From positions 1-32,006 of the forward strand of contig JAICXY010000035.1 in the NCBI GenBank assembly GCA_025934495.1: a stretch of DNA of 32,006 bases, given 5' to 3'. Under the pieces are notes generated by a model that saw nothing but the letters and a program-made list of their open reading frames with translations, was not told the origin of the DNA and did no database searches. Shown here one piece after another: positions 1-9,722 of the stretch (positions within the stretch are counted from its first letter, which is position 1; each line of letters begins with the position of its first letter). The position numbers and the translations under genes are program-made. Source of the DNA: Candidatus Nitrosocosmicus sp. GTDB lineage: Archaea; Thermoproteota; Nitrososphaeria; Nitrososphaerales; Nitrososphaeraceae.

Positions 1-339
1 AATATAGCTTATGTAGCTAACTTTGAAGGTAACACTATTTCTGTTATTGATGGTAAAACAAATAGCGTTGTAAATACCATCAAGGTAGGGACTCATCCTG
101 ATGCTGTTTCTGTCAATCCACGCGCCAATATAGCTTATGTAGCTAATAGTAATGATAACACTATTTCTGTTATTGATGGTAAAACAAATAGCGTTGTAAA
201 TACCATCAAGGTAGGGACTCATCCTGATGCTGTTTCTGTCGATCCACAAACTACCATGGTTTATGTAGCTAACTTTGGAGATAATACTATTTCTGTTATT
301 GATGGTAAAACGACTAAAGCATTATCTGAGTCCCATTAG
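1..339 (+). CDS. YVTN-family beta-propeller repeat protein, 3' end (partial)
   Basis: The frame is open from base 1 to a TAG at 337-339, so only the last 112 residues are in the window. They consist of a 42-residue (126-nt) unit whose core is AYVAN..DNTISVIDGKTN followed by VVNTIKVGTHPDAVSV. This is the YVTN beta-propeller blade unit found in archaeal surface and secreted proteins. The first two units are nearly identical at the DNA level; the third diverges and ends in a short tail (TTKALSESH). In this family each unit forms one blade and the protein usually acts as an extracellular binding or scaffold domain. The start, any signal peptide and the number of blades lie outside the window. Fold assignment is strong; function is unknown. 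Confidence 0.85.
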   Translation, partial: NIAYVANFEGNTISVIDGKTNSVVNTIKVGTHPDAVSVNPRANIAYVANSNDNTISVIDGKTNSVVNTIKVGTHPDAVSVDPQTTMVYVANFGDNTISVIDGKTTKALSESH

Positions 340-362
340 TTTAATATATTACTCTATAATAT

Positions 363-660
363 ACTAGATCTCTTGCATAATTGCTTACAAACAGCTTAAT
401 GACCAGTAGTTCTCCATCAATCTGTTCTCTCTTTGCTTTCATATGATAGTCTATCCAGAAAACCCATACTTTTTAAATCATTTACTGCAGGTCTTACAGT
501 ACAGGAATTTGATGAGATTTACGAGGAAATAGTAAAAAGATATGATAAGCATGAGATACAACGTTTATCAAAAAGAAAGAATAGGAAGCGATCTATGGGT
601 GCTGGCATATTCTGTAAAACCCTTACTAAACACAGTTCTCATTATAATTGTTAATCATGT
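363..660 (+). pseudogene. IS5-family transposase, N-terminal remnant (copy 1)
   Basis: A short frame encodes a helix-turn-helix start typical of IS5-family transposases: LSRKPILFKSFTAGLTVQEF, then a basic stretch RLSKRKNRKRSMGAG. Intact transposases continue with the catalytic DDE domain; here the frame ends at about 654 and nothing catalytic follows. About 60 nt upstream is the sequence GATCTCTTGCATAATT, which recurs in front of a second copy of the same N-terminus at 15.2 kb, so it is probably the left end of the element. A third decayed copy lies near 29.95 kb. Non-functional relic that closes off the cas1 side of the Cas remnant. Confidence 0.6.
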
Positions 661-769
661 AGTTTTAGATTTAATCTCAAAACAAAGGCAAAATAAACAT
701 TCAACCATGAGATGAAGACTTATAGCAGTTTTAACATGTTAATTGAAAAACCTATAGATTGAAGATACT

Positions 770-1601
770 TTATAAGGTCCTTTTTCCATTTTCATTTAAA
801 TAACACGAATTTAACTCGTAAAAATTTTCTTTTTTTATTATTCTGTTATTTATAAGATTGAAAATAACTCTATCAACGATTAACGGTTTAAAAATCTCGC
901 TAATATCCAAAGATAAAGAATATCTTCTTTCTCCAGATTCATGTAAATAACTTATCAGTGGATTTAATTGAGTATAGTAAACTTCTGTTAAAATTGTGGA
1001 ATATAATAAGGAATTACCAAAAGATATCATCGAATTTAGCATGTTTTGTGGTGGCATTTTAGTTCTTTTGTCAAATGAAAATTCATCTCTGAGAAAAGAA
1101 CTAAATGAAGAGTAATAATGCTCTCTTATTCGTCCCTCGATACCCATTAGAGATTGAATATCTAGTGTTTTCGCTATTTTATCAATCTCTATATTAATTT
1201 ATGTAATAAATGGATCTACATCTTTACCATTTTTTTTATAATGATTGAGATTACTTAGAATGTTACTTACTACAGTTTTTACTATTTCCTTCGCAATTTC
1301 AATTCTTTTAGAGAAGTCAATATAATATTTAACTTGATTTACCAATAAAAATCCTGACAATAGTTTTTCTCGCGGATAAAAACTACCAGAGTAATATCCA
1401 TAATAATTATAAAAATGCACTGGAATGCTGAATTGATTTAGAAAAATAATTGCTTTTGTATTAAACTCAATTTCACCAAATAGGTGGATTGAATATACAT
1501 CATTAATAGGAATTGAACGTTTTTGGCCATCAGATTTTTCTACTTAGCGTATTTTCATGTCTTCTGAGCCTTCCGCTACTAAATAAGTAATAATCTTTCA
1601 T
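770..1601 (-). pseudogene. cas1: CRISPR-associated integrase Cas1, broken gene
   Basis: Cas1 integrates new spacers into CRISPR arrays. Reading leftward from the ATG at 1601-1599, the protein begins MKDYYLFSSGRLRRHENTL. A one-base frameshift near 1545 moves to the frame with VYSIHLFGEIEFNTKAIIFL and PVHFYNYYGYYSGSFYPRE, the typical Cas1 N-terminal fold. An in-frame TAA at 1199-1201 follows VDPFIT. The same frame then resumes with the catalytic half: GIEGRIREHYY (metal-binding Glu), KMPPQNMLNSMISFGNSLLYS, LHESGERRYSL (His) and LDISEIFKPLIVDR (acidic ligand). The catalytic triad is therefore still legible, but the C-terminal tail is lost after NENGKRTL. Next to cas4 with 26 nt between them, as in type I-B-like adaptation modules. 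No cas2 or array was found. Frameshift, stop and truncation make it a pseudogene. Confidence 0.88.
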
Positions 1602-1627
1602 TTTTTTGTTTTAATACTCTTTTTAAA

Positions 1628-2116
1628 TCATGACCAACAAAGATCTCCATATGCACATGATTTACAATAGTTTTTCCAAATAGGTTCTGGAGGAACGTCT
1701 TTCTCGATAATCCTTTTAATATCTAATAATATATCTTGCAGCTCCTTTTCTTTATCTAATGTTAATTCTATTTGAATTTTTTTTCGGAGTAATGGATAAT
1801 TTAATACTCCTTGTAATATCAAATCAAAGTTTGTTTTCATATAATAAAGGTAGTATAATAATTGGAACAGATGTGCATTTTCCATTTTTTTAGCTCTTTT
1901 TATTTCATGTATTTCGTTTTTGTTTTCAATAAAATCTAATTTTATTCTATCTATTTGTATCTCCTTTAATCTTTTTTGGTACCGTTCTTGATGGAGTATC
2001 TCTCCTAATTTTACTAGATCCGATTCTTTTTTCAATTCAATATGATGTGAAAACAACCAAAGTTTTCTTGTACATACAAAATAATAATTTATTTGAGTGC
2101 CTGTAAAAAATATATA
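1628..2116 (-). CDS. cas4: CRISPR-associated exonuclease Cas4 (start codon lost or non-canonical)
   Basis: Cas4 is a RecB-type nuclease with an Fe-S cluster that trims prespacers for Cas1-Cas2. The frame shows the N-terminal Cas4 signature FTGTQINYYFVCTRKLWLF, carrying the first cluster cysteine. It continues with HHIELKKESDLVKLGEILH, then nuclease motifs KLDFIENK, IHEIKRAKK and QLLYYLYYM, and ends with the cysteine triad YCKSCAYGDLCW. All four cluster cysteines and the D/ExK/QxxxY motifs are present. The only in-frame ATG (2056) lies after the signature cysteine, and a TGA stands at 2117-2119, so the true start must be non-canonical or has been lost; an out-of-frame ATG sits at 2118-2120. 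It lies just upstream of broken cas1 on the same strand. The reading frame is well preserved, but the gene is probably orphaned. Confidence 0.85.
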   Translation of the reverse strand, partial: YIFFTGTQINYYFVCTRKLWLFSHHIELKKESDLVKLGEILHQERYQKRLKEIQIDRIKLDFIENKNEIHEIKRAKKMENAHLFQLLYYLYYMKTNFDLILQGVLNYPLLRKKIQIELTLDKEKELQDILLDIKRIIEKDVPPEPIWKNYCKSCAYGDLCWS

Positions 2117-2690
2117 TCATATTTAGAAAATTCATCTAAAACAAAATTATCCGTGTCAACGATCCCCAATAATAAAATTACAAAACCGTTTAAATTAATA
2201 TAGGTTATTTATTACAAAATAATTTTATATTAAATGATTCCTGATCAAATAAGGTAAATTTCCAATTTTCTATTAAAATAATTCCATCTAATATAAAAAA
2301 TCGTTATTTAGATTAAAAGATAATACAAATGTTTTTTGTTATCATTTAAAAAAACAAAAAATAAAAATAAAATTTAAGAAATATTGCCAGGTATAATTAA
2401 ATTCACGAATTTGAATTCATCATGGTTAAAACTAACTTGCTATAACATTACTCAAACAAATCATTAAAGCATTAATCACGATTTTAACATCATTTAATCA
2501 CTGCTATGAATTGTTGTATAAATTGTATAAATTAAAATATATTCAAATTTTTACAGATAGCATATTTACATAATAAAATTAATCCACATTTACACATCTT
2601 TTATAAAAGTAATATTTCATACAGAATCTTATTTATTTAAATTATTTTTTTTGAACAAATTTAGAATAAGAATTAAAAACATTGGAAAAA
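2117..2690. other. AT-rich intergenic region, no gene seen
   Basis: Very AT-rich sequence with many poly-A/T runs. I looked here for a CRISPR leader or repeats and for more cas genes upstream of cas4, and saw no regularly spaced direct repeats and no coding frame. Confidence 0.6.
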
Positions 2691-3010
2691 ATGGCGTACC
2701 TGAAAAAGATAATGGCGAAACTGGCCCACTACTCATAAAGGAATATTTTCTTGACATGGCATTAAATGAACTTGCTGGATCTGTAAACGATCGATATAAT
2801 TGGTCGATTTAGCGTCATACCATTTACTTCATGGTAATAGAATCCATTCTAATGAAAAGATCAAATCCATAGAAAACTATTTCAATTGTTGAATGCATAC
2901 AAACCAAAGAAGGTATTGTGCAAGAGGAAATGCTAAAGGGAAAGGTACCTCCTATTTTAGATTATAGTACAATAAACAGAAGGATAAACAGGTGCTATAA
3001 AACCAAATGA
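2690..3010 (+). pseudogene. Probable DDE-transposase relic, heavily decayed
   Basis: Short pieces in shifting frames resemble archaeal DDE transposases: LLIKEYFLDMALNELAGSVN, then about 70 codons later LDYSTINRRIN, which recalls the DYTTIxRRIN element seen between the N-terminal and catalytic domains of such transposases. Stops interrupt the frame at about 2809 and 3008. The match is by eye and weak; the sequence is certainly not a working gene. Confidence 0.35.
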
Positions 3011-3208
3011 TAGAAAAATCAATTTATAAAAGTGTATTGTAATTATTAATTTAATAATTTTGAGAATAAATGAATATTATTAACAATTTTTCAATTTATA
3101 GTAAAAAGGGGCAAAAACAATAATAATATCCTTTACTTTAGTAAAATCACCTATCTATGAATAAGATCAAGTTTATGAAAAACACAGTGCGCAGGAATAG
3201 TGTGTATA

Positions 3209-3976
3209 ATGTTTAATGTATCAGATAATTTGAAAAAGTTAATGAACAAAAAAACTGACTCTTTGTTCATAGATGAACCCCGATCTAAAACTATACAAGA
3301 GCAATCAAAAGAATTTTTTTCAAAGATCTATGCACTAGACCTAATGAAAGAAAACATTTACAGGGCACTATTAGCAAAGGAACAGGTCAATATTTTATTA
3401 ATCGGACCTCCTGCAACTTCAAAGACTCTGTTCATGGAACAAATACAAGAAAAATGCAATGATGTTTGCTACTTTGATGCATCTAATACAACTAGCGCAG
3501 GATTCTTGGAAGTTCTTTACGAACATCAGAGAGCAAAGGTACTGATAATCGATGAAGTTGACAAACTACGAAAGAATGATTTGAATTCTTTATTGGGGCT
3601 GTTAAATAATGGAAGAGTTGTCAAAACCTTAAAAGAAATAAGATACAATTTTTTGATGAATTGCAAAGTTTTCGCTACATCAAATAGCAATGCGAGCCTT
3701 ACAAAACCTATGCGTTCACGTTTCCAAGAATATCACCTACCAGAATACTCTGATGATGATTTTATAGAGGTAGTAAAGTTCTGTGTTGCGCAAAGGATAA
3801 CTGAGGCAACTGCTGAAATCATAGCAAAAATTCTTCTTGCCCATGAAAGGAAAGATGTAAGGGCAGCAATATCCATCAGCAACCTACTTCAAAGAGGCGA
3901 TACGCTAGAAGATATATCCAGAGTAGTCGAAACATGGCTCACTTATAAGAGTCAAAATACCATAGATTATAATTGA
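3209..3976 (+). CDS. AAA+ ATPase, RuvB/MoxR-like single-domain type
   Basis: A complete single-domain AAA+ ATPase. Counting from the upstream in-frame GTG at 3200, it shows Walker A GPPATSKT (about 69-76), Walker B VLIIDEVDKL (about 114-123), sensor 1 VFATSNSN (about 157-164) and arginine-finger candidates in PMRSRF (about 170-175). A helical lid region follows. The family couples ATP hydrolysis to remodelling of DNA or protein partners; no substrate-recognition domain is visible, so the target is unknown. The frame begins with GTG at 3200, but ATG at 3209 gives a more natural N-terminus (MFNVSDNLKKLM) and is preferred. It stands alone between mobile-element relics and has no frame damage, which suggests it is under selection. 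Confidence 0.85.
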   Translation: MFNVSDNLKKLMNKKTDSLFIDEPRSKTIQEQSKEFFSKIYALDLMKENIYRALLAKEQVNILLIGPPATSKTLFMEQIQEKCNDVCYFDASNTTSAGFLEVLYEHQRAKVLIIDEVDKLRKNDLNSLLGLLNNGRVVKTLKEIRYNFLMNCKVFATSNSNASLTKPMRSRFQEYHLPEYSDDDFIEVVKFCVAQRITEATAEIIAKILLAHERKDVRAAISISNLLQRGDTLEDISRVVETWLTYKSQNTIDYN

Positions 3977-4197
3977 TCAAAAAGTAAAAACTTTTTGGTA
4001 TAAATCTCTATTAAGGTAACTAAAAAAAATTTATTGTTATTTTGATTTGCTTTTTTGCATAACTAAATCTATTTGCTAGGCATAGAATTATCCATCATTG
4101 TTGAATTGGCCCTCTTATAATCAATCTCTTGATGAGATGAGATAAAAGGTACTTTTTTCATATGATTTTCTGAATGTATGGACTAGAATTAGTAAAG
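3977..4197. other. Intergenic, nothing recognised
   Basis: AT-rich spacer between the AAA+ ATPase and a truncated reading frame. No RNA gene or clear terminator beyond T-rich stretches. Confidence 0.5.
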
Positions 4198-4296
4198 ATG
4201 AACGAAAATAAAGAAGGACAAAAAGTACAACTCCTGATTCCTTCATTCTTATCATCGGCTCGCATCAAAATTTTGCTCATATATGGATTTGTTTGA
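4198..4296 (+). pseudogene. Possible regulator N-terminus truncated by the dispersed repeat
   Basis: From an ATG at 4198 the frame reads MNENKEGQKVQLLI then PSFLSSARIKILLI and stops at 4294-4296, just inside repeat copy A. The piece SSARIKILLI resembles the first helix of an ArsR-type winged-helix regulator. The break coincides with the left edge of the repeat (about 4282), so the repeat appears to have replaced the remainder of the gene. Too short to be certain. Confidence 0.35.
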
Positions 4297-4918
4297 TTAT
4301 GGTGAATTGGTCATGTCCATCCACCTACAGCGGTCAACTATTTTATAAAATGGTCAATAAATCGGTCAATTTGGTCAAATCATCGGTTAAAGTGGTCAAT
4401 AAATCGGTCAAACTTTTCCATAATCATCTTAAGCATCATAGTAAGGAGAATACAATAAGGATAGCCTTCTGTTGATATTTTTATGTAATATAGAATGTTC
4501 GACCTTCCATTCGGTATTTCTTCTAGGCATAAAAATATTGTTACAACTACTTGCTATTCTAGCCTGTCTGTTGATATCCGGAGAACCTGGTGTTTTCAGT
4601 TTCAGAAAGCATGTAATGCGCTGTTTGTTTGAAACGATGTTTAAACCATCTTTACAATGAATCATCTTATATGCTATTGTTAGAGAGATCTATCCAAGTC
4701 TATCTGCTTCCTTGATACAACAGTAAATAGTAATAGCATACCACATATCACGTACAGAATGTTAAAAAGATGGGGATTCTACACATCCATCCAAGATGTA
4801 TGTGAATAGGCGTTCAATATCTAGATAAATCGAACTTTCAAAATCATTTTAGAGGCTCCGTCTGCCAGGAAATCAAATCTACCAAGAGGAAATTTGATTG
4901 AAGGGCAAGGCAAGGTAA
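4282..4918 (+). repeat. Dispersed ~640-bp repeat, copy A (IS630-like relic with 21-nt array)
   Basis: This block is clearly similar, base for base over most of its length, to 9722-10352 (copy B). Both begin with TATGGATTTGTTTGAT and end near AATCAAATCTA..CAAGGCAAG. Near the left end is a tandem array of 21-nt units of the form GGTCAAtaaatcGGTCAAttt (about 4333-4415), which reads as heptad peptides VNKSVNL / VKSSVKV / VNKSVKL. The right half holds YRMLKRWGF and, after shifts, YVNRRSIS and TFKIILE, resembling the segment of IS630-family transposases around RLLxKWGFxxK. It is probably a decayed, multi-copy mobile element. Confidence 0.65.
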
Positions 4919-5585
4919 GCCTTACTTCTAAATCCAAGAAGAAAGGAATATGGGACATTTTCCATTGAAATATCTATTTTGTTGTGAGAAACGTTCGCGT
5001 TACGTTGAATATGTTGTAGTGTTTAAATTCCTGGATGCATATAGTATATTATGGAAAAATATGTATAGCTTTGTGTCTTTTGTATCGTTTTCTAAAAGTT
5101 TAAATATAAGTTACTCGTTGAAAGGTTTTGCGCTAGATGGTCATCATCCATAAATTCAGGAACATTCCTTTACATCCACCACCTTCCTTCCACTTCAAAG
5201 CATCGTATTTCTTAATATTCTAGGCAGTAATTTCAATATTGTCCATCAGTACAACTACCACATCGATAGAAAGTGGTGTTCGTTATCAAAGTCTGGGCAG
5301 GAATACGATTATGGTGTGATATAGAGCATGTAGATGCTCAAGGATGATCATAATTTGAAATCTTTTCGTATTACATAGAACTCCTTTTCAGCAGCTAGCC
5401 CCAAGTATGATTTTATCGATTTTGGATTGAATTTATCCTCTTATAGTTAATGCAACAAATCAGATATAACAAAACTGACAAAATACTACTGTAGATGCAA
5501 TGTTAAATCCATATTTGTGTGACGAATCTTTGAGTCTATCCCAAAATTCGATAGGATTATAGCTTTTCTCCTTTTTTGATAAACT
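4919..5585. other. Degenerate spacer, no supported gene
   Basis: Short frames here (for example 67 codons at 4950-5153) have no recognisable motifs and look like chance openings. The sequence lies between two mobile-element relics and is probably decayed DNA. Confidence 0.5.
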
Positions 5586-6505
5586 GTGGCCTTCATTCAG
5601 AAGAAGGCGAGAGCAAAGGAGAAAAATAAACAACCTCAATACTCAAGATTCCTAATGAATTATGGAATGAGATTGAGTATTTTTCCAAAGGAGAAACCAC
5701 TCAAGACAGTTGGTAGCCGACCAATTATACCATACAGAAAAGTGATTGATGGAATTATCTATATGTGCTAAGAACAAGAGGATGTCAATGGAAGATGCTA
5801 CCTAAAGAATATAGATGGGCTCTACATGTCATCGTAGATTTCAGCAATGGAATAGCCTTGATATCTTCAAAAAGGGATGGATCAGAATATTGAAAATCTA
5901 TGATGATTGTATTGGTATCAACTGGACATGGCAATCCATCGATAGCATATCTATAATATCGCCTTTAGGGGGCGATGACTGTGGGAAATAATCCCACTGC
6001 AGATAGAAGCAAACTAGGCAAAGCAAAAAGACATAATTTTAACAGATAAAAACGGAATCCCTTTATCTGTTGTAATATCATCTGCTAATACTAATGACAT
6101 CAAACTTGTAACAGATGTGGTTGATAATATAGTTATCAGAAGGCCACCACCATCACATAAAACTAAAAAGATAGAAAGAAAAAGAAAGCTTCAACATCTA
6201 TGTTTAGATAAGGTATACAATTCTGAATCTGAAGAGCAATAATTAATCAAACGAGAATATGTACTGCATATTCCTTCAAAAGGAAAAAGAAGAGTAAGAG
6301 GAGATCAAGATTACAGTACAGCATTGCTTATCGAAAAAACCATTCTGCAAAAAGATGAGTTGTAGAGCGAACCAACTCGTGGCATAACAGATTTAGGAAA
6401 CTGTTCACCCGGTATGAGAAAAAGTCAGAAAACTATCTTGGATTGGTACAGTTATCCTGTTGTATGATCATTTATAGAAAGATGATTTTAGGTAGGCTCT
6501 AATAT
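5586..6505 (+). pseudogene. IS5-family transposase, near full-length pseudogene
   Basis: Pieces of one transposase appear in order but in different frames. The N-terminal DUF4096-type region reads FPKEKPLKTVGSRPIIPYRK then VIDGIIYM, and after a shift GCQWKMLPKEY. The middle DDE region reads TDKNGIPLSVVISSANTND, followed by LCLDKVYNSESEE. Near the end is the conserved C-terminal box ERTNSWHNRFRKLFTRYEKK, followed by YLGLVQLSCCMIIYRKMI. At least four frameshifts and several stops separate the pieces, so the element is dead. The order and spacing match a roughly 250-280-residue IS5-type enzyme. A second, shorter relic of the same family is at 27.1-27.35 kb. Confidence 0.8.
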
Positions 6506-6576
6506 AATATTCAATATCTATGTATGAAAAATTTTATAAATAAAACAACATTAAAAGTAATTGGTATACTATGTAC

Positions 6577-6850
6577 TCAAAACAATATGAAAAAGTAAGT
6601 TTCATCAAATAAGTTAAAAAAGAGATGATAGAAAATGTATTCGTATGTAAATTCTAAAGAATATCCAATTAATTTTGTTAATGCATTTGATAAACTTAAC
6701 GAACATAGAAGGAAATTGTTATAGTTCTTGTTGCATGTGATAATACTAATAATATCATTGGGATTATAACGAGTCACGATATCATAACAGAATGTTGAAG
6801 GAAGAACTAACTCCAATAAGGCTGTGAAATTGCAATAAAATAAGAAACTA
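6577..6850 (+). pseudogene. CBS-domain protein fragment, decayed
   Basis: The plus strand carries VNAFDKLNEHRRKLL and, one frameshift later, IVLVACDNTNNIIGIITSHD (6721-6780) followed by IITE. This is the usual pattern of a CBS domain (helix, strand, loop, G-I-I/V-T-x-x-D-I). CBS domains bind adenosyl nucleotides and regulate partner proteins. No intact start or full domain pair remains, so I treat it as a relic. The opposite-strand 93-codon opening here is its shadow. Confidence 0.45.
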
Positions 6851-7006
6851 AAAGACACGGTTAATTTAAAAGATACTGATGTTATTGTCTTAATCTTTTG
6901 TATAATAAATTATAAATGTTTAACAGATTTTTATACTTCAAAGCATATGTAATATAGGTAGGGGTTCTTTTTCTATAAAAAAAGAATGAAAAAAAGTTGA
7001 TCCAAT

Positions 7007-9211
7007 GTGAAAAAAACTGAGATCTTACATGGTCAAGATAACATTAAAAAAAGAACTATAAATGATTTTCACCTAATACAGAATAGGTTAGATAATTGCA
7101 CTGATTCTACTGGCCCTTATGTAATTGATACGCCTTTATGGAATGAATTTCTTGAGCTTAAGAAAAAGGGAATAAAACTAAGACTTATCACGGAAATTAC
7201 TAAGGACAATATTGGTTACTCAAAAAAGATTGTCAAAGTATTTGAAACGAGGCACCTAGATGAAGTTAAAGGGAATTTTGGAATTGCAGACGGTAGAGAA
7301 TATGGTGGAGGTGCTAGCATAACAAAGGGAGAACCTCCAATTGAATTTATACGCAGTAATGTCAAAGCATTTGTTGACCAACAGCAGTTTTTCTTTGAAA
7401 CTTTATGGAATAAGGCAATCCCTGCTGAACAAAGAATAAGAGAAATCGATGAAGGAATAGAACCGATAAAAACCAAAATATTGGAAAATCGCGAAGAAAT
7501 ATATAGATACTTTGTTAAATCAATAGAAAAATCCAATCAATTGTATATCTGTTCATCCATTGGTGGGCTATATATGGTTTATAATAATTTCTTTAACTTG
7601 TATAAGGAAATTATAGGAAAACAAAAAAGACATGATGAATATAATGGAGTCAAATGGCTTACTTTTATAGATGATAACAAAAATAGTATTGAAACGGTCA
7701 AGTCATTTTTAAATGAGGGTATACAAATAAGGCATATAAAAAATCACCCATCAATGAATTTTTGGGTAGACAACAACAACATTCATGCAACAATTGGAGC
7801 AATGGATAAGGACGGGACAATAGATAAATTATTAGTGAGCAATGAACCTGTATATGTTAACCATTTTATATCCTATTTCCAAGATTTATGGAATAACCAA
7901 GGGATTGATGCTAAAGAAAGGATTAAAGATATTGAAGAGGGCATGGAATATGATATTGAAGTAATAAGACATTCAGATAGAACCCTGAATATTTATCTAA
8001 ATATTGTCAAATCCTCTCGAAGCGAAATATTTTTTATACTTCCAACACCCAAGGCTTTTGTCCGCCAGTTTAAAACAATGTATTTAGCTAGTCAAGTATC
8101 AAAAGAAAGAAAAGTTAAAGTTAGGATATTGACACCTAAAGATGAAATAGTCGAGAATTTTATAAAGCATTTACTAAAAGAAGAAAATGGAAACTCAAAT
8201 GATTCAATCGTTTCTAATTCTGATGGTGATATAAAAGTTAGATACATTGAGCAGATGTCATATACCAAATCATCAATTGTGATAGTAGACCGGAAAGAAT
8301 CTCTAGTGATGGAACTCAAAGACGATACAAAAGATTCTTTTACCCAGGCGATAGGACTTAGCACACACTCAACTAGTAAAGCAAGTGTATTGTCATATGT
8401 AGCAATATTTGAGAACTTGTGGAAACAATCCGAATTATATCAGGAGATAAAAGAAACAAATGAAAAACTAGAATCTAAAGATAAAGTTCTCAACGAGTTT
8501 ATCCATATTGCATCTCATGAATTAAGAAATCCGATACAACCAATTCTAAGTTTATCTCAATTAGTTAAATCAGAATTATCAAAAAAAATAGAGTTAGGAA
8601 CAGATAAAAACAAGATTTTTAATTTGCTGGATGTTATTATACGTAATGCAAAAAAACTAAATAAACTTACAGATGATGTTTTAGATATAGCTAAAATTGA
8701 AACAAATTCACTTATCCTCAACATCGAAATATTTAATTTAAAAGACTTGATACAAGATTTGATAGATGATTACAAAAGTCAACAAAAAAATGACACATGC
8801 AATATAGAATTGTATTTTAATATAGACGGACAGCAAAAAGATCTAGATAATAATCTCTTTCTTATAGAAGCAGACAAGGCAAGAATATCACAAGTAGTTT
8901 CTAATCTATTAATCAATGCCTTGAAATTTACAAATAAAGATTGTTTGATACAAGTTACCATAGAACGAAAGGTAATAGGCAATATGCGAAAAGAGGCTAT
9001 TGTAACCATAAAAGACACAGGAACAGGTATCGATCCTGAGATAATACCAATATTGTTCACAAAGTTTGCATCAAAATCGGACAAAGGAACCGGATTAGGG
9101 CTATATATTTGCAAGAATATTGTTGATGCCCATGGCGGTAAGATATGGGCTAAGAACAATGAAGACAAAAAAGGCGCGACATTTTCTTTCAGTCTACCTC
9201 TTGATAATTAA
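7007..9211 (+). CDS. Soluble sensor histidine kinase with three tandem sensor modules
   Basis: 734 residues, GTG start, no membrane segment: a cytosolic sensor kinase. The C-terminal third has H-box ASHELRNPIQPI with phospho-acceptor His504, N-box NLLINALKF (N633/N637), G1 DTGTGIDPE (about 670) and G2 GTGLGLYICK (about 700). The N-terminal two thirds comprise three roughly 150-residue modules. Module A (about 1-155) includes ITEITKDNIGYSKK and ends EQRIREIDEGIEP; module B (about 158-310) ends KERIKDIEEGMEY; module C (about 315-475) ends at SYVAIFENLWKQSELY. A short coiled coil leads into the kinase. Modules A and C recur in the kinase at 12.0 kb. The sensor region resembles TrmB/PLD-like folds in layout, but I cannot name the ligand. 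No response regulator adjoins it. Confidence 0.88.
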   Translation: MKKTEILHGQDNIKKRTINDFHLIQNRLDNCTDSTGPYVIDTPLWNEFLELKKKGIKLRLITEITKDNIGYSKKIVKVFETRHLDEVKGNFGIADGREYGGGASITKGEPPIEFIRSNVKAFVDQQQFFFETLWNKAIPAEQRIREIDEGIEPIKTKILENREEIYRYFVKSIEKSNQLYICSSIGGLYMVYNNFFNLYKEIIGKQKRHDEYNGVKWLTFIDDNKNSIETVKSFLNEGIQIRHIKNHPSMNFWVDNNNIHATIGAMDKDGTIDKLLVSNEPVYVNHFISYFQDLWNNQGIDAKERIKDIEEGMEYDIEVIRHSDRTLNIYLNIVKSSRSEIFFILPTPKAFVRQFKTMYLASQVSKERKVKVRILTPKDEIVENFIKHLLKEENGNSNDSIVSNSDGDIKVRYIEQMSYTKSSIVIVDRKESLVMELKDDTKDSFTQAIGLSTHSTSKASVLSYVAIFENLWKQSELYQEIKETNEKLESKDKVLNEFIHIASHELRNPIQPILSLSQLVKSELSKKIELGTDKNKIFNLLDVIIRNAKKLNKLTDDVLDIAKIETNSLILNIEIFNLKDLIQDLIDDYKSQQKNDTCNIELYFNIDGQQKDLDNNLFLIEADKARISQVVSNLLINALKFTNKDCLIQVTIERKVIGNMRKEAIVTIKDTGTGIDPEIIPILFTKFASKSDKGTGLGLYICKNIVDAHGGKIWAKNNEDKKGATFSFSLPLDN

Positions 9212-9530
9212 TGACAATATGAAAATGCATTTTTGGATTAGACAACTATTCAAAAATCTTTAAATGAAACAATCTCTTTTTAAATAATGGAATCTATTTT
9301 AAAGAAACGATATTAGCATTAGCAATCTTGAATTAGAACCATATAAAACCGATAAATTGATTCAAAATTAAAACCAAATATAAACTCGAGATCAAAACTA
9401 TATATTTTCCCTATTTTGTATTAATTATCCAAATCGATTCATATACTATGCAAACAATATATAAAAGATAACGTTTTTACTATGGTCAGAAATATCTAAC
9501 ACACACCCTATTGCAATTTAAGTGTAAATC
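9212..9530. other. Intergenic, no gene seen
   Basis: AT-rich spacer downstream of the kinase; no coding frame, tRNA or clear hairpin recognised. Confidence 0.5.
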
Positions 9531-9722
9531 TTAAAGATTCATTGTCTTTAACTCATTAAACTCTTTTTGAAATTCGTTTATTGTATCCTTATCAAGTAAG
9601 CAAAATCCTACAATAGTAATAATTGAATTTTCCCTTTGAAACAAATATTTTATTGATACTCTTGAAATGCCAGTTTCATCGGTTTTTTGATTTGTAGATG
9701 CCTTGCAGATATTTCGCTCTTC
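9531..9722 (-). pseudogene. C-terminal fragment of an unknown gene cut by repeat copy B
   Basis: The minus-strand frame ends ISRVSIKYLFQRENSIITIV then GFCLLDKDTINEFQKEFNEL. Its apparent N-terminus (MTDSSRSNKSIEE) is simply the reverse complement of the left end of repeat copy B, so the natural start is missing. The remaining sequence has protein-like composition, but I do not recognise the family. Best read as the 3' remnant of a gene interrupted by the repeat. Confidence 0.4.

Noticed and set aside
770-2116. Casposon (Cas1 transposase)
   Set aside because: No PolB, no terminal inverted repeats, and cas4-cas1 adjacency is that of an ordinary CRISPR adaptation module; the HNH gene is 12 kb away and unrelated.
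2117-3100. Possible CRISPR array beside cas4/cas1
   Set aside because: No regularly spaced direct repeats of 24-37 nt; only AT-rich, non-periodic sequence.
4333-4415. The GGTCAA array as a CRISPR-like or iteron origin
   Set aside because: The units are contiguous 21-mers without unique spacers and occur inside a dispersed mobile repeat; no replication gene is beside it.
4950-5153. 67-residue frame between two IS relics
   Set aside because: No motif, start context or conserved pattern; lies in decayed DNA.
6577-6858. 93-residue hydrophobic protein on the minus strand
   Set aside because: It is the shadow of a decayed plus-strand CBS-domain fragment.
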